This document shows positions 33,334 to 41,534 of a stretch of DNA of 64,000 nt, in pieces. The notes beneath the pieces were generated by a model. That model did not search any database and had not been told where the DNA came from. It worked only from the letters and a program-made list of their open reading frames with translations. The position numbers and the translations under genes were made by a program. The number at the start of each line of letters is the position of its first letter. Positions within the stretch are counted from its first letter, which is position 1. Source of the stretch: RYN-230 sp963814645. Its GTDB lineage: Bacteria > Actinomycetota > Actinomycetes > Streptosporangiales > Streptosporangiaceae. The stretch covers positions 2,170,001 through 2,234,000 of the forward strand of contig CAWFDX010000004.1 of NCBI GenBank assembly GCA_963814645.1, in the 5' to 3' direction.

Positions 33334-33350
33334 CCTACCGACCAGGTAGG
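33334..33350. promoter_or_regulatory. Palindrome upstream of the sigma-zinc-finger gene
   Basis: CCTACC-N5-GGTAGG, perfect 6-bp arms, in the 151-bp gap between the sigma gene and the VC0807-type membrane protein gene. Binding protein unknown. Confidence 0.4.
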
Positions 33351-33387
33351 GACTTTCGGCCCGGGCCAGGCCCGCGTCAGCCCGGCG

Positions 33388-34080
33388 CTATAACGCCGGT
33401 CCCGGCCGGTCACCGGCGGCGGCCGCGGCCGCGGCGACTTGCGCCGCTTCCGCCGCGGCGGCCAGCCGCTCGCCCTTGCGCTTCGAGTGCCGGCCGTAGC
33501 CGATCGTCCAGGCGGTCAGCACCGCGGCCACCGCGTACGGCATGACCTTGCTGACGGCCAGCGCCGTCCCGGTCGAGGTGTTCTGCACGATGACGACCCG
33601 GGCCGCGGCCTCGGCCAGGTAGCCGATCCCCCACACGATGGTCATGACCCGGAACACGTGCCGGAACTCCGCGTACTGCCACAGCCCGGTGAACTCGCGG
33701 CCCTTCGCCGTGTCCGGGCCGACGAATTCCATGGCCAGCCGGTACATCAGCGGTTTCGGCGTGGCCAGCGAGCCCAGGCAGACCAGGCCGAACGCCGCGG
33801 TGACCACCGAGCCTTCGTCCAGCACCAGCCGTGGATCGTGGCTGACCAGCCCGAGCAGCGCGCCGACCGCGATGCCGGCCAGCACCAGGACGCCGAGGGC
33901 GTCCACCCGGCGGTGCCGGATGAAGCCGATGGTCACCCCGGCGGCCGGGAACACACCGCTCAGCACGAGCGCGGCGACCGGGCTGAACCCGGCCGAGCGA
34001 AGCAGGTTGTAAGCGACCAGGGGCCCGGCGATGTCGAAGACCGCGATCATCACGGCCGACCGCACCTGCCTGGAGTCCAC
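33388..34080 (-). CDS. VC0807-family integral membrane protein
   Basis: 230 residues, six or so membrane segments (AVFDIAGPLVAYNLL, PVAALVLSGVFPAAGVTIG, LGVLVLAGIAVGALLGL, VVTAAFGLVCLGSL, YAVAAVLTAWTIGYG) and a charged Ala-rich tail (KRKGERLAAAAEAAQV). Matches the VC0807 group of unknown function. The -10-like TATAGT at 34095-34090 ends nine bases before the ATG, so a leaderless mRNA is likely. A palindrome overlapping this promoter suggests control by the divergent PadR regulator. Confidence 0.78.
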   Translation of the reverse strand: MDSRQVRSAVMIAVFDIAGPLVAYNLLRSAGFSPVAALVLSGVFPAAGVTIGFIRHRRVDALGVLVLAGIAVGALLGLVSHDPRLVLDEGSVVTAAFGLVCLGSLATPKPLMYRLAMEFVGPDTAKGREFTGLWQYAEFRHVFRVMTIVWGIGYLAEAAARVVIVQNTSTGTALAVSKVMPYAVAAVLTAWTIGYGRHSKRKGERLAAAAEAAQVAAAAAAAGDRPGPAL

Positions 34081-34093
34081 GGCGCCTACACTA

Positions 34094-34110
34094 TAGGTCG
34101 ATTCGACCTA
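34094..34110. promoter_or_regulatory. PadR operator between divergent genes
   Basis: TAGGTCGA-N-TCGACCTA, a perfect 8-bp inverted repeat around one base. It overlaps the -10 box of the VC0807 gene and lies 47 bp before the PadR gene. Confidence 0.7.
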
Positions 34111-34156
34111 ATGAAAGGCCGGCGGCGGGCCGCCGGCCGGACCGACTCAGGGTGCC

Positions 34157-34750
34157 ATGCTCATGCCGCGATCACAGCTCACTCCGTTCGAGCACGTGCT
34201 GCTCGGCATGATCTTCATCCGGCCGTCCAGCGGCTACGACCTCAAGCGCCGGTTCGCGTCCAGCCCGATGGGCGTGTACCAGCCGAGTTCTGGCGCGCTC
34301 TACCCGGCGCTGGGGCGGCTGGAGCGGCGCGGGCTGCTCGGCTCGGAAACGCTCCGGCCAGCCGCCAGCGGCCGGCCGCGGCGGGTCTACCGGCTCACCG
34401 CGGAGGGGCGCCAGGCCCACCTCGGCTGGGTCCGCGAGCCGGTGGATCCGGAGACCGTCTCCCCGGACCTCGGGATGCACCTGCTGCGCTTCGTGATGAT
34501 GGCGGACGTGCTGCCCGCGGACGAAGTGCTCGGCTTCCTGGCCAGCCTGCGCGCCGCGCTGGCCGGGTTCGTGGCCGCGCTGGAGCAGGCCGCCGCCGGC
34601 CCGGACCTCGCGGCCAACTCAGCGGCCCGGCTGGCCGTCGAGCACGGCGTCGCGGTGCACCGGGCCAGCCTGGCCTGGACCGGGCAGGCGATCAGCACAC
34701 TGGCCGGGGCTAATCGCCGCACAATGGGCTTAGTCCCGGACCGGAAGTAG
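34157..34750 (+). CDS. PadR-family transcriptional regulator (Vir-like C-terminal domain)
   Basis: 197 residues. The N-terminal winged helix has LTPFEHVLLGMIFIRPSSGYDLKRRF, YQPSSGALYPALGRLERRGLL and RRVYRLTAEGRQAHLGWV. The C-terminal helical domain (residues ~100-180) forms the dimer. A double start ATG-CTC-ATG at 34157; the second is also possible. Likely represses the divergent membrane-protein gene and itself through the palindrome at 34094-34110. Confidence 0.88.
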   Translation: MLMPRSQLTPFEHVLLGMIFIRPSSGYDLKRRFASSPMGVYQPSSGALYPALGRLERRGLLGSETLRPAASGRPRRVYRLTAEGRQAHLGWVREPVDPETVSPDLGMHLLRFVMMADVLPADEVLGFLASLRAALAGFVAALEQAAAGPDLAANSAARLAVEHGVAVHRASLAWTGQAISTLAGANRRTMGLVPDRK

Positions 34751-34891
34751 TACCCGCAGAGCAAAGTCAGTTGCCAATCTTTACAGTTCCGTGATCTGGC
34801 GACGTTCGGCGCGGCGCGGAAGTTTTCCCGGCAGAATGTGCGATTCTGTCGTCCCGTGAGCTGGAATGTCCCCGTCTACAGCGGACGCCGG

Positions 34892-36097
34892 ATGGTGGAT
34901 TCACACCGGTTCATACTTGCTCTCGCGGCGGCTGTGCTCGTTTTCATCGGCTTGGCCGTGGCCTGGGTCGGCCAAGGCGCGGCCGCCGCATTGTCGGGAA
35001 CGCCGGGAGTGGCGTGGGCATTGTCCCCGGCCTCGAACACCGTGGCCGTCCGGCTGACGCCGGCCAGCGGCCCGGAGGGCCAGCGGATCCTGGTCCGCAG
35101 CCATCTCGTCGTATCTGGGGCCGGCCCGGCCAGGCAGGGCCCGGATGGTGCGCCGGTCCGGGTCCCGATCCGGCCCGGCACCCGGGCCCGGCTGCAGGTC
35201 CAGGTGGACGGACCGCGGCCGGAACAGCGGACGCTGACCGTGGCCATGCCGCGGGCGCTGCGGATCACCAGATCCCGGCACGCCGCGTCCGGCGTGCTCG
35301 TCTCGGTGTCCAGCTCGTTGCGGCGCCAGCCACCCCGGCCGCTGTGCGGCAAGGACACGGTCAGCTTCCCGGCCGCCCGGGTGGTCGCGGTGGCCAGCGG
35401 CCCAGCCCCGTGCCGGGCCCTGCTGCGGGTAACGGCCCGGGACGGCGAGCGGGCCGCGGTCCGGGTGACCATCCCGGCCATGCGCGAGATCCCGGTCTAC
35501 TCCTTCGCCAACCCGGCCCACCGGGCTATCTACATCACCGTGGACGACGGCTGGACGCCGAGCGCCAAGGTGCTCGAGCTGATGCGGCAGACCCACCTGC
35601 CGGTGACCGCGTTCCTCATCCTGCAGGCCGCGGAGCAGAATCTGCCGTACTGGCGGGCGTTCGTCGCGGCCGGCGGGACGGTTGGCGACCACACCGTGTC
35701 CCATCCCAACCTGACCAAGCTGAGCCTGCGCCAGGCCACCACACAGTGGGGCCAGGCCCGGACCGGCCTGGGCCGCCTGCTCGGCCACACCCCGGTCATG
35801 GGGCGGCCGCCGTACGGGGCGTTCGACCGGACCGTGCAGGCGGCCGCCTTCCGCGGCGGGCTCAAGGCGCTGGTCGGCTGGAGCGCCGAGGTGGGCAGCA
35901 CCGGCGGCGTGCACACCTGGGATGGCCGGAAGCTGCAGCCCGGCGAGATCGTGCTGCTGCACTGGGTGCCCGGGCTGGGCGGGCAGATGGTCCGGCTGCT
36001 CCGGGTCATCCACGCCGAGCACCTGAACCCCACGCCGCTGACCCCGGCCGATTTCGCCGGTGAACCGGTGCAGCGCCGCTCGCTCGACGGCGACTAA
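34892..36097 (+). CDS. Secreted or membrane-anchored polysaccharide deacetylase (CE4/NodB)
   Basis: About 401 residues from the ATG at 34892; a GTG at 34856 would add 12. One N-terminal hydrophobic segment, RFILALAAAVLVFIGLAVAW, is a signal or anchor. A beta-rich domain (about 35-205) precedes the NodB domain: motif 1 AIYITVDDGWTPS with both metal-site Asp, motif 2 GDHTVSHPNLTKLS with both His, motif 3 MGRPPYGAFD and a late VLLHWVPG. Removes N-acetyl groups from cell-wall glycan or chitin-type polymers outside the cell. The acdS gene follows after 10 bases but is unrelated. Confidence 0.83.
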   Translation: MVDSHRFILALAAAVLVFIGLAVAWVGQGAAAALSGTPGVAWALSPASNTVAVRLTPASGPEGQRILVRSHLVVSGAGPARQGPDGAPVRVPIRPGTRARLQVQVDGPRPEQRTLTVAMPRALRITRSRHAASGVLVSVSSSLRRQPPRPLCGKDTVSFPAARVVAVASGPAPCRALLRVTARDGERAAVRVTIPAMREIPVYSFANPAHRAIYITVDDGWTPSAKVLELMRQTHLPVTAFLILQAAEQNLPYWRAFVAAGGTVGDHTVSHPNLTKLSLRQATTQWGQARTGLGRLLGHTPVMGRPPYGAFDRTVQAAAFRGGLKALVGWSAEVGSTGGVHTWDGRKLQPGEIVLLHWVPGLGGQMVRLLRVIHAEHLNPTPLTPADFAGEPVQRRSLDGD

Positions 36098-36107
36098 GGT
36101 GCGTTAG

Positions 36108-37124
36108 GTGACCACCCTGAGCGATTTCCCGCGCTACCCGCTGCTGTTCGGGCCGTCCCCGGTGCACCGGCTGGACCGGCTGACCGAGCACCTCGGCGGG
36201 CCCGCGATCTGGGCCAAGCGGGAGGACTGCAACTCCGGGCTGGCCTACGGCGGGAACAAGACCCGCAAGCTGGAGTACCTGGTCCCCGACGCGCTGGCCC
36301 AGGGCGCCACCCACCTGGTGTCGATCGGCGGCGTGCAGTCCAACCACACCCGGCAGGTGGCCGCGGTCGCGGCCAAGCTCGGCCTCAAAGCCCGGCTGGT
36401 CCAGGAGAGCTGGGTGGACTGGCCCGATGCGGTCAACGACCGGGTCGGCAACATCCTGCTGTCCCGCATCATGGGCGCCGACGTGCAGTTGGTCGAGGCC
36501 GGCTTCGGCATCGGCATCAAGTCGAGCTGGGAGCAGGCGCTGGACGATGTCCGGGCGGCCGGCGGCGTGCCGTACCCGATCCCGGCCGGCGCGTCCGACC
36601 ACCCGCTGGGCGGGCTCGGCTTCGCCAATTGGGCCTACGAGGTGCAGCAGCAGGAACGCGCCCTGGGCGTGTTCTTCGACACGATCATCGTGTGCGCCGT
36701 CACCGGGTCCACTCACGCCGGGATGATCGCCGGCTTCGCCAGGCAGGACCGGCCGCGCCGGGTGCTCGGCATCGACGGGTCGGCCAAGATCGGGGAGACC
36801 CGGGCTCAGGTCACCAAGATCGCGCAGGACACCGCGGAGCGGATCGGCCTGGGCCGCCCGCTGCGCGACGACGAGATCACCCTGCTGGAGGGCTGGGCGG
36901 GCGACTATTACGGCATCCCGGTGCAGTCCACCCTGGACGCGATCCGGCTCACCGGCCGCCTGGAGGGCATGATCATCGACCCGGTGTACGAGGGCAAGTC
37001 GATGGCCGGCCTGATCGACCTGGTCCGCACCGGCGAGATCGGCAAGGACTCCACCGTGCTCTACGCCCACCTGGGCGGCCAGCCCGCGCTCAACGCCTAC
37101 AGCGCCCTCTTTAAGAATGGCTGA
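36108..37124 (+). CDS. acdS: 1-aminocyclopropane-1-carboxylate (ACC) deaminase
   Basis: 338 residues, the exact family length. PLP-dependent fold type II enzyme that splits ACC to 2-oxobutyrate and ammonia, lowering plant ethylene. Every residue that separates true ACC deaminase from D-cysteine desulfhydrase is present: Lys51 (GGNKTRKLE), Ser78 (GGVQSNHTRQ), Tyr294 and Glu295 (DPVYEGKSM) and Leu322 (YAHLGGQP). GTG start. No AcdR/Lrp regulator is adjacent. It indicates use of plant-derived ACC as a nitrogen source. Confidence 0.95.
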   Translation: MTTLSDFPRYPLLFGPSPVHRLDRLTEHLGGPAIWAKREDCNSGLAYGGNKTRKLEYLVPDALAQGATHLVSIGGVQSNHTRQVAAVAAKLGLKARLVQESWVDWPDAVNDRVGNILLSRIMGADVQLVEAGFGIGIKSSWEQALDDVRAAGGVPYPIPAGASDHPLGGLGFANWAYEVQQQERALGVFFDTIIVCAVTGSTHAGMIAGFARQDRPRRVLGIDGSAKIGETRAQVTKIAQDTAERIGLGRPLRDDEITLLEGWAGDYYGIPVQSTLDAIRLTGRLEGMIIDPVYEGKSMAGLIDLVRTGEIGKDSTVLYAHLGGQPALNAYSALFKNG

Positions 37125-37136
37125 GCTCAGGAACGG

Positions 37137-37271
37137 ATGATCGCGATGCCGCCCGACGAAGACCCCGTCGAGAGCGAGGACGAGACCGACCTCGGCTGGG
37201 GCGAGCACCCCGACCCCGAGGACGACGACCACTACACCCGCGACCGCCCACCCCACTGGGACTCCGCCTAG
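37137..37271 (+). CDS. Small acidic protein (44 aa) ending in RPPHW-type motif
   Basis: ATG at 37137 (AGGAA upstream; 37146 is an alternative), TAG at 37269-37271. Sequence starts MIAMPPDEDPVESEDETD and ends DDHYTRDRPPHWDSA. Very acidic, no membrane segment. Nearly every codon ends in G or C. Short acidic proteins with a closing R-x-R-PPHW element are common in actinomycetes, function unknown. It lies 12 bases after acdS and may be cotranscribed. Confidence 0.65.
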   Translation: MIAMPPDEDPVESEDETDLGWGEHPDPEDDDHYTRDRPPHWDSA

Positions 37272-37449
37272 CCCCCGGTCCAGTAAGAGGCCAGCCAGCT
37301 GGCCGCGCTCTGCGCCGCCTCGGAAGGCGTAGTGTCTTTGGTGCAGGCTGACAGGTAGCTGTGAGGCCGAGTCCCCGCCTGACTGCAATGGCGGAAGGGC
37401 GGCCCAATGCTGAATGTCGAGCTGAGTTCCCGCGCCGTCAGGTGCGCAG

Positions 37450-38211
37450 ATGGCTAACAGCAGGCCGGCGGCGTTGTGGGGACTGATCGCGGCGCACGCT
37501 GCCGCGGCGGGCCGCCGGGTGGCGGTCGCCGATGTGTGCGCGGTCGCTGTGTCCTCGGCCCGGGCCGGCGGGGGGTGGGTGGCCGCCGCGAGCGGCCGGG
37601 GTCCGGACTTTGTGATATGCGTGACGGACCTGGTCAGCGAGCAGCTCGCCGAGGTGCAGCTGATGTTGGGCGAGGGGCCGTGCCACGACGTGCTGGCCAC
37701 CGCCGCGCCGGTCCTGGCCGCCGACCTGGGCGATGAGCCATCCAACCGCCGGTGGCCCGCGTTCACGCCCGAAGCGCGCCAGCTCGGCGCCGCAGCCGTG
37801 TACGCGTTCCCGCTGGTGATCGGCGCGATCCGGGCCGGGGTCATGGGCCTGTACCGCGGCTCGCCCGGCCCGCTGTCCGGCCCGCAATTCGGTGACTGCC
37901 TGCTGCTCACGGACACCGCGACCATGCTGCTGCTCGACGGCCTCGGCGACGGTGCGGGGCTGGCCGCTGACGGTGACGGGCACGGCGTGCGGCCAGCCGG
38001 CCAACTACCGGAACTCGCGGCGCACCGCGCGGAGATCGATCAGGCCACCGGCATGCTGACCGTGCAACTCGGCGTCGGCATCACTGAGGCCTTCGCCCGG
38101 CTCCGGGCCTACGCTTATACCCACGACCGGCGGCTGGCCGACGTGGCCGCCGACATCGTCGCCCGGCGCCTGCACCTGCACCCCGACGCAACGCAGGACG
38201 GCCGGCGATGA
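37450..38211 (+). CDS. GAF-ANTAR regulator 1
   Basis: 253 residues. The N-terminal GAF domain (about 20-165; ADVCAVAVSSARAGGGWVAAAS, GPCHDVLATAAPVLAADLGD, AVYAFPLVIGAIRAGVMGLYR) is followed by an ANTAR domain near 190-245 (AEIDQATGMLTVQLGVGITEAFARLRAYAY, RRLADVAADIVARRL). ANTAR proteins bind tandem hexaloop hairpins in nascent RNA to prevent termination. The tandem neighbour is the same type. The 178-bp leader holds several small GC-rich hairpins, none with the canonical loop. Confidence 0.88.
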   Translation: MANSRPAALWGLIAAHAAAAGRRVAVADVCAVAVSSARAGGGWVAAASGRGPDFVICVTDLVSEQLAEVQLMLGEGPCHDVLATAAPVLAADLGDEPSNRRWPAFTPEARQLGAAAVYAFPLVIGAIRAGVMGLYRGSPGPLSGPQFGDCLLLTDTATMLLLDGLGDGAGLAADGDGHGVRPAGQLPELAAHRAEIDQATGMLTVQLGVGITEAFARLRAYAYTHDRRLADVAADIVARRLHLHPDATQDGRR

Positions 38212-38273
38212 CGGACCCGCCTGCTGGGCTCCCGAGCCCGCATCGTGTTGCCACCACGAGAAGGTGAACTCAC

Positions 38274-39005
38274 ATGGATCCTGAACTTCTCTCCGATACT
38301 TTCGTTGGCCTGGCCGACACGATGGTGGCTGACTTTGACGTCATCGACTTCCTGCACATGCTCACCGACCGCAGCGTGGCCCTGCTGGCCGCGTCCGCGG
38401 CCGGCGTGGTGCTGGCCGACCCCCGCGGTGAGCTACGGGTCGCAGCGGCATCCAGCGAGGCGGCTGGCCTGATCGAGCTGTTCCAGATCCAGAACGACCA
38501 GGGACCGTGCCTGGACTGCTTCCGCACCGGCCAGCCGGTCACCGCGGCCGACCTGACCAGCGCGGACCAGCGGTGGCCGCGGTTCGCCGCGGCCGCCGTC
38601 CAGGCGGGGTTCCGCACTGTGGAGGCCCTGCCGATGCGGCTCCGCGACCAGGTGGTCGGCGCGCTGAACCTGTTCCGCGCCACCCCCGGCCCGTTCGCGG
38701 TGGCAGACCTGCGCATCGGCCAGGCGCTCGCCGACGTGGCCACCATCGGGCTGCTCCAGGCACAGAGCCTGCGCCGTACCGAGATCCTCGCCGAGCAGCT
38801 GCAGGGCGCCCTGAACAGCCGCGTCATCATCGAACAGGCCAAAGGCAAGCTGGCCGAGCGGCTCACCATCGACATGGAGGACGCCTTCCGGATGCTCCGC
38901 GATTACGCCCGCAACAGCAACCAGCACCTCACCGACGTCGCCCGCAACTTCGTCAACAGCGCCACCGCTGAGTTCCCGCCACCACCCCGCAGCGAGGCGC
39001 GCTAG
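38274..39005 (+). CDS. GAF-ANTAR regulator 2
   Basis: 243 residues; GAGAAGGTGA precedes the ATG at 38274. GAF domain (FDVIDFLHMLTDRSVALLAASAAGVVLAD, GPCLDCFRTGQPVTAADL, LRDQVVGALNLFRATPGPF) and a well-preserved ANTAR domain (LNSRVIIEQAKGKLAERLTIDMEDAFRMLRDYARNSN, DVARNFVN). Same architecture as the gene before it but only distant in sequence, so an old duplication. Likely an RNA-binding antiterminator responding to a small ligand. Its stop overlaps that of the antisense PQQ-propeller gene by four bases. Confidence 0.9.
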   Translation: MDPELLSDTFVGLADTMVADFDVIDFLHMLTDRSVALLAASAAGVVLADPRGELRVAAASSEAAGLIELFQIQNDQGPCLDCFRTGQPVTAADLTSADQRWPRFAAAAVQAGFRTVEALPMRLRDQVVGALNLFRATPGPFAVADLRIGQALADVATIGLLQAQSLRRTEILAEQLQGALNSRVIIEQAKGKLAERLTIDMEDAFRMLRDYARNSNQHLTDVARNFVNSATAEFPPPPRSEAR

Positions 39006-40426
39006 CTACTGGGCAGGGCGAAGGCGTATTCGTCGTGGTTGTCCGAGCCGGCGTAAACCCGGCCGTCGGCCACCGCCGGGGAGCCTTCGATCGGGCTGCC
39101 GGTGCTGTACGTCCAGAGTTCGCTGCCGCTGCCCGCGTTATAGGCGTACAGGTCGCCGTTGCCCGCGCCGAAGTAGACCACCCCGTCGGCGACCGCGGGA
39201 TCAGACCGCATCTCCATCGGGGTCAGGCTGACCGTCCAGACGTTGTCGCCGGTGACCGCGTTCGTGGCGAACGCGTTGCCGTCGGCGACCCAGTACACGA
39301 TGCCGTCGGCCACCGCCGGCGCGGCGTCGACCGCCCCGTTGCTGTCCTGGATGTCCCACATCCGCCGGCCGGTGGCCGCGTTGAAGGCGAGCAGGTCACC
39401 CACGTCGGTGTGGTCGGTGCCGAGGTAGACCACGCCGTTCGCGGCGGCCGGGGCGGACACGGCGTAGCCGGGCAGCAGGGCGTGCCACAGCCTGGCCCCG
39501 GTGGCCGCGCTCAGCGCGTACAGCTCGCCCGGTTCCGCCGGGACGTACACCACCCCGTTGGCCACGGCCACCGAGGCGGCCACCTCGGTGCGCAGCCTGA
39601 CCCGCCACCGCCATTTCCCGGTGGCCGCGTTGAACGCGTACACGGTGCCGTTCACCGCGGCGACGTACACCGTCCCGTTCAGCACCGCGGGCGAGCCGAA
39701 CACCGGGGCGCCGGTGCGGTACACCCACCGCTGAATGCCGTGCACGACGCCGATCGCGTATACCCGGTTGCCTTCCGACCCCACGTACGCCTTCCCGCCC
39801 AGCACGGCCGGGGACGAGTTGACCGCGCCGTACGTGCGGAACATCCACCGCTGCGCGCCGGTGGCTTCGTTCAGCGCGTATACCGCGTTGCTCAGCGAGC
39901 CGACGTAGGCCGTCCCGTTCACCACCGCCGGGGAGGAGAACGCCTCGTTGCCAGTGTCGAAGCGCCAGGCCAGGCCCAGCCCGGGCACGGCCGACGCGGA
40001 CAGCACGAATTCGCTGTAGTTCCAGCCGGTGCGCGCGGGCCCGGCGCCGTACTGGGCCCAGTTGTCGTGCACGGTGAACGTGGCGCTGGCCTGGCGGCCG
40101 GTACGCCGGCCTACCGCGGTGACCTGGTAAGCGCCCGGTGCCACGCGGCCCACTTTGACCAGGGCCCCGGAAAAGCTGCCGCGGCGGTTGGCGTGCGCGA
40201 CCGTGTGGTCCTGGTCATCCAGGGAGATCCGCACCGTCTCGCGGGTAGCGAAGCCAGAACCGGACACCCGGATGGCCGTGCCCGGCGGCCCGGTGTAGGT
40301 GGCGAGCGTGATCTGCGGGGGGCGCTGTCCTTCGGCGGCCTGCGCTTCGGTGACTGGCGCGGCGGCGGCCAGGCCGAGACCGGCCAGCGCCGCGGCAACT
40401 AAGACGAGCCGGGGAATGAGTGACAC
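39002..40426 (-). CDS. Secreted PQQ-type beta-propeller repeat protein
   Basis: 474 residues. Signal peptide LVLVAAALAGLGLAAAAPVTEAQA, an Ig/IPT-like domain (about 38-120; TYTGPPGTAIRVSGSGFATRETVRISL), then about eight ~40-residue propeller blades, each with a GSPAVxNGTVYV and ATGxxxW pattern (SSPAVVNGTAYVGSLSNAVYALNEATGAQRW). Resembles outer-surface PQQ-like repeat proteins, with no evidence of a quinoprotein active site. Extracellular or cell-wall binding role likely; function unknown. Confidence 0.83.
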   Translation of the reverse strand: MSLIPRLVLVAAALAGLGLAAAAPVTEAQAAEGQRPPQITLATYTGPPGTAIRVSGSGFATRETVRISLDDQDHTVAHANRRGSFSGALVKVGRVAPGAYQVTAVGRRTGRQASATFTVHDNWAQYGAGPARTGWNYSEFVLSASAVPGLGLAWRFDTGNEAFSSPAVVNGTAYVGSLSNAVYALNEATGAQRWMFRTYGAVNSSPAVLGGKAYVGSEGNRVYAIGVVHGIQRWVYRTGAPVFGSPAVLNGTVYVAAVNGTVYAFNAATGKWRWRVRLRTEVAASVAVANGVVYVPAEPGELYALSAATGARLWHALLPGYAVSAPAAANGVVYLGTDHTDVGDLLAFNAATGRRMWDIQDSNGAVDAAPAVADGIVYWVADGNAFATNAVTGDNVWTVSLTPMEMRSDPAVADGVVYFGAGNGDLYAYNAGSGSELWTYSTGSPIEGSPAVADGRVYAGSDNHDEYAFALPSS

Positions 40427-40520
40427 GACTGTAATTTACCGCCCGCGCCGTAGGGTGGGCCAGATGTACCCGACACGGCTGGCCCGGCTGGTCGAGGCGG
40501 GCTAGCAGGCTTCTCCCCGG

Positions 40521-41441
40521 CTAGGCCCAGGCCGGTGTCCAGGTACTGGCGTTCGGCACAATGGGCTTGATCGTGCTCAGGTGCGCGCGCAGCGTGGCCA
40601 GCGCGGGGTGCGGGTTGTCCGGCCGCCAGATCAGCGCGTGCGGGTAGACCGGTACCGGATCCCGGATCGGGATGCGGCGCAGGCCGTAGCCGTCGGGCCA
40701 GCTGAGGTGGGTCTGCTCGCCGACCAGCGTGGCCACCGTGGCCGAGCCGGCCACCGTCTCGAGCAGCGGCTCCAGGCCGAAGTTGGGCCCGCGGCTGTCG
40801 ATGCTCAGCCCGAACGCGGCCGCCAGCCCGGCGTAGAACGCGGCCCACTCGGTGCCAGGCACGATGCCGGGCATCCAGATCCGGTGCCCGGCCAGCTGAG
40901 CCGGGGTGACCCCGGCCGCGCCGGCCAGCTCATGGGCCGGGCCGGTGAGCAGCTGCACCGGCTCGTCGAAGACCCGGCTGGCCCGGATGCCGCTTGGCAG
41001 CCGGCCGGGGTGGTGGACGGCGCGGAAAGCTGCGTCGATCGCGCCGGACGCCGCCGCGGCGATGGCCGCGTCCGCGTCGAACAACGTCACCACGTCGAGC
41101 TCGGTGTCCGGGTAGGCGCGGTGGAAGCCGCGCAGCAGGCCGGCGGCCAGCCCCCGGCCGACCACGTCCACCCGCAGCCCGCGGCGGCCGGGCCGGACTG
41201 CGGCGTAGGCCCGCTCCGCGGCCTGCAGCAGATCCCGGGCCCGGGGCAGGAACGCCTGCCCGTCCACGGTGAGCCGGGCGCCACGCGCGGTCCGGGCAAA
41301 CAGCCGGACCCCGAGGTCCTTCTCCAGCCCGGCGACGCGCTTGGACGCGGCCTGCTGGGTGATGGACAGGCTGGCGGCGGCCTCGGAGAACTGGCCGGTG
41401 TCCGCCACCGCGACGAACGTGCGCACGGCTTCCAGGTCCAC
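40521..41441 (-). CDS. LysR-family transcriptional regulator
   Basis: 306 residues from the GTG at 41441. N-terminal HTH DLEAVRTFVAVADTGQFSEAAASLSITQQAASKRVAGLEKDLGVRLF, then a periplasmic-binding-like effector domain (about 90-300). The long frame back to 42392 is an MFS shadow. It is divergent from the MFS gene at 41535, the standard LysR arrangement, so likely controls that exporter in response to its substrate. Confidence 0.88.
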   Translation of the reverse strand: MDLEAVRTFVAVADTGQFSEAAASLSITQQAASKRVAGLEKDLGVRLFARTARGARLTVDGQAFLPRARDLLQAAERAYAAVRPGRRGLRVDVVGRGLAAGLLRGFHRAYPDTELDVVTLFDADAAIAAAASGAIDAAFRAVHHPGRLPSGIRASRVFDEPVQLLTGPAHELAGAAGVTPAQLAGHRIWMPGIVPGTEWAAFYAGLAAAFGLSIDSRGPNFGLEPLLETVAGSATVATLVGEQTHLSWPDGYGLRRIPIRDPVPVYPHALIWRPDNPHPALATLRAHLSTIKPIVPNASTWTPAWA

Positions 41442-41534
41442 GCCGCCTGACCTTAGCCGTACAACAGATGGTTGTGACGCGCCGGCCGCGTGGTTGTTTG
41501 CTCCGGCGCCGGGCGGCCCGCTTGGATCCTGAGC

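Noticed and set aside
37272..37449. ANTAR-type tandem hexaloop RNA target upstream of the GAF-ANTAR genes
   Set aside because: Small hairpins exist (for example GGCCA-N6-TGGCC), but the loops lack the A at position 1 and G at position 4 expected of ANTAR sites.
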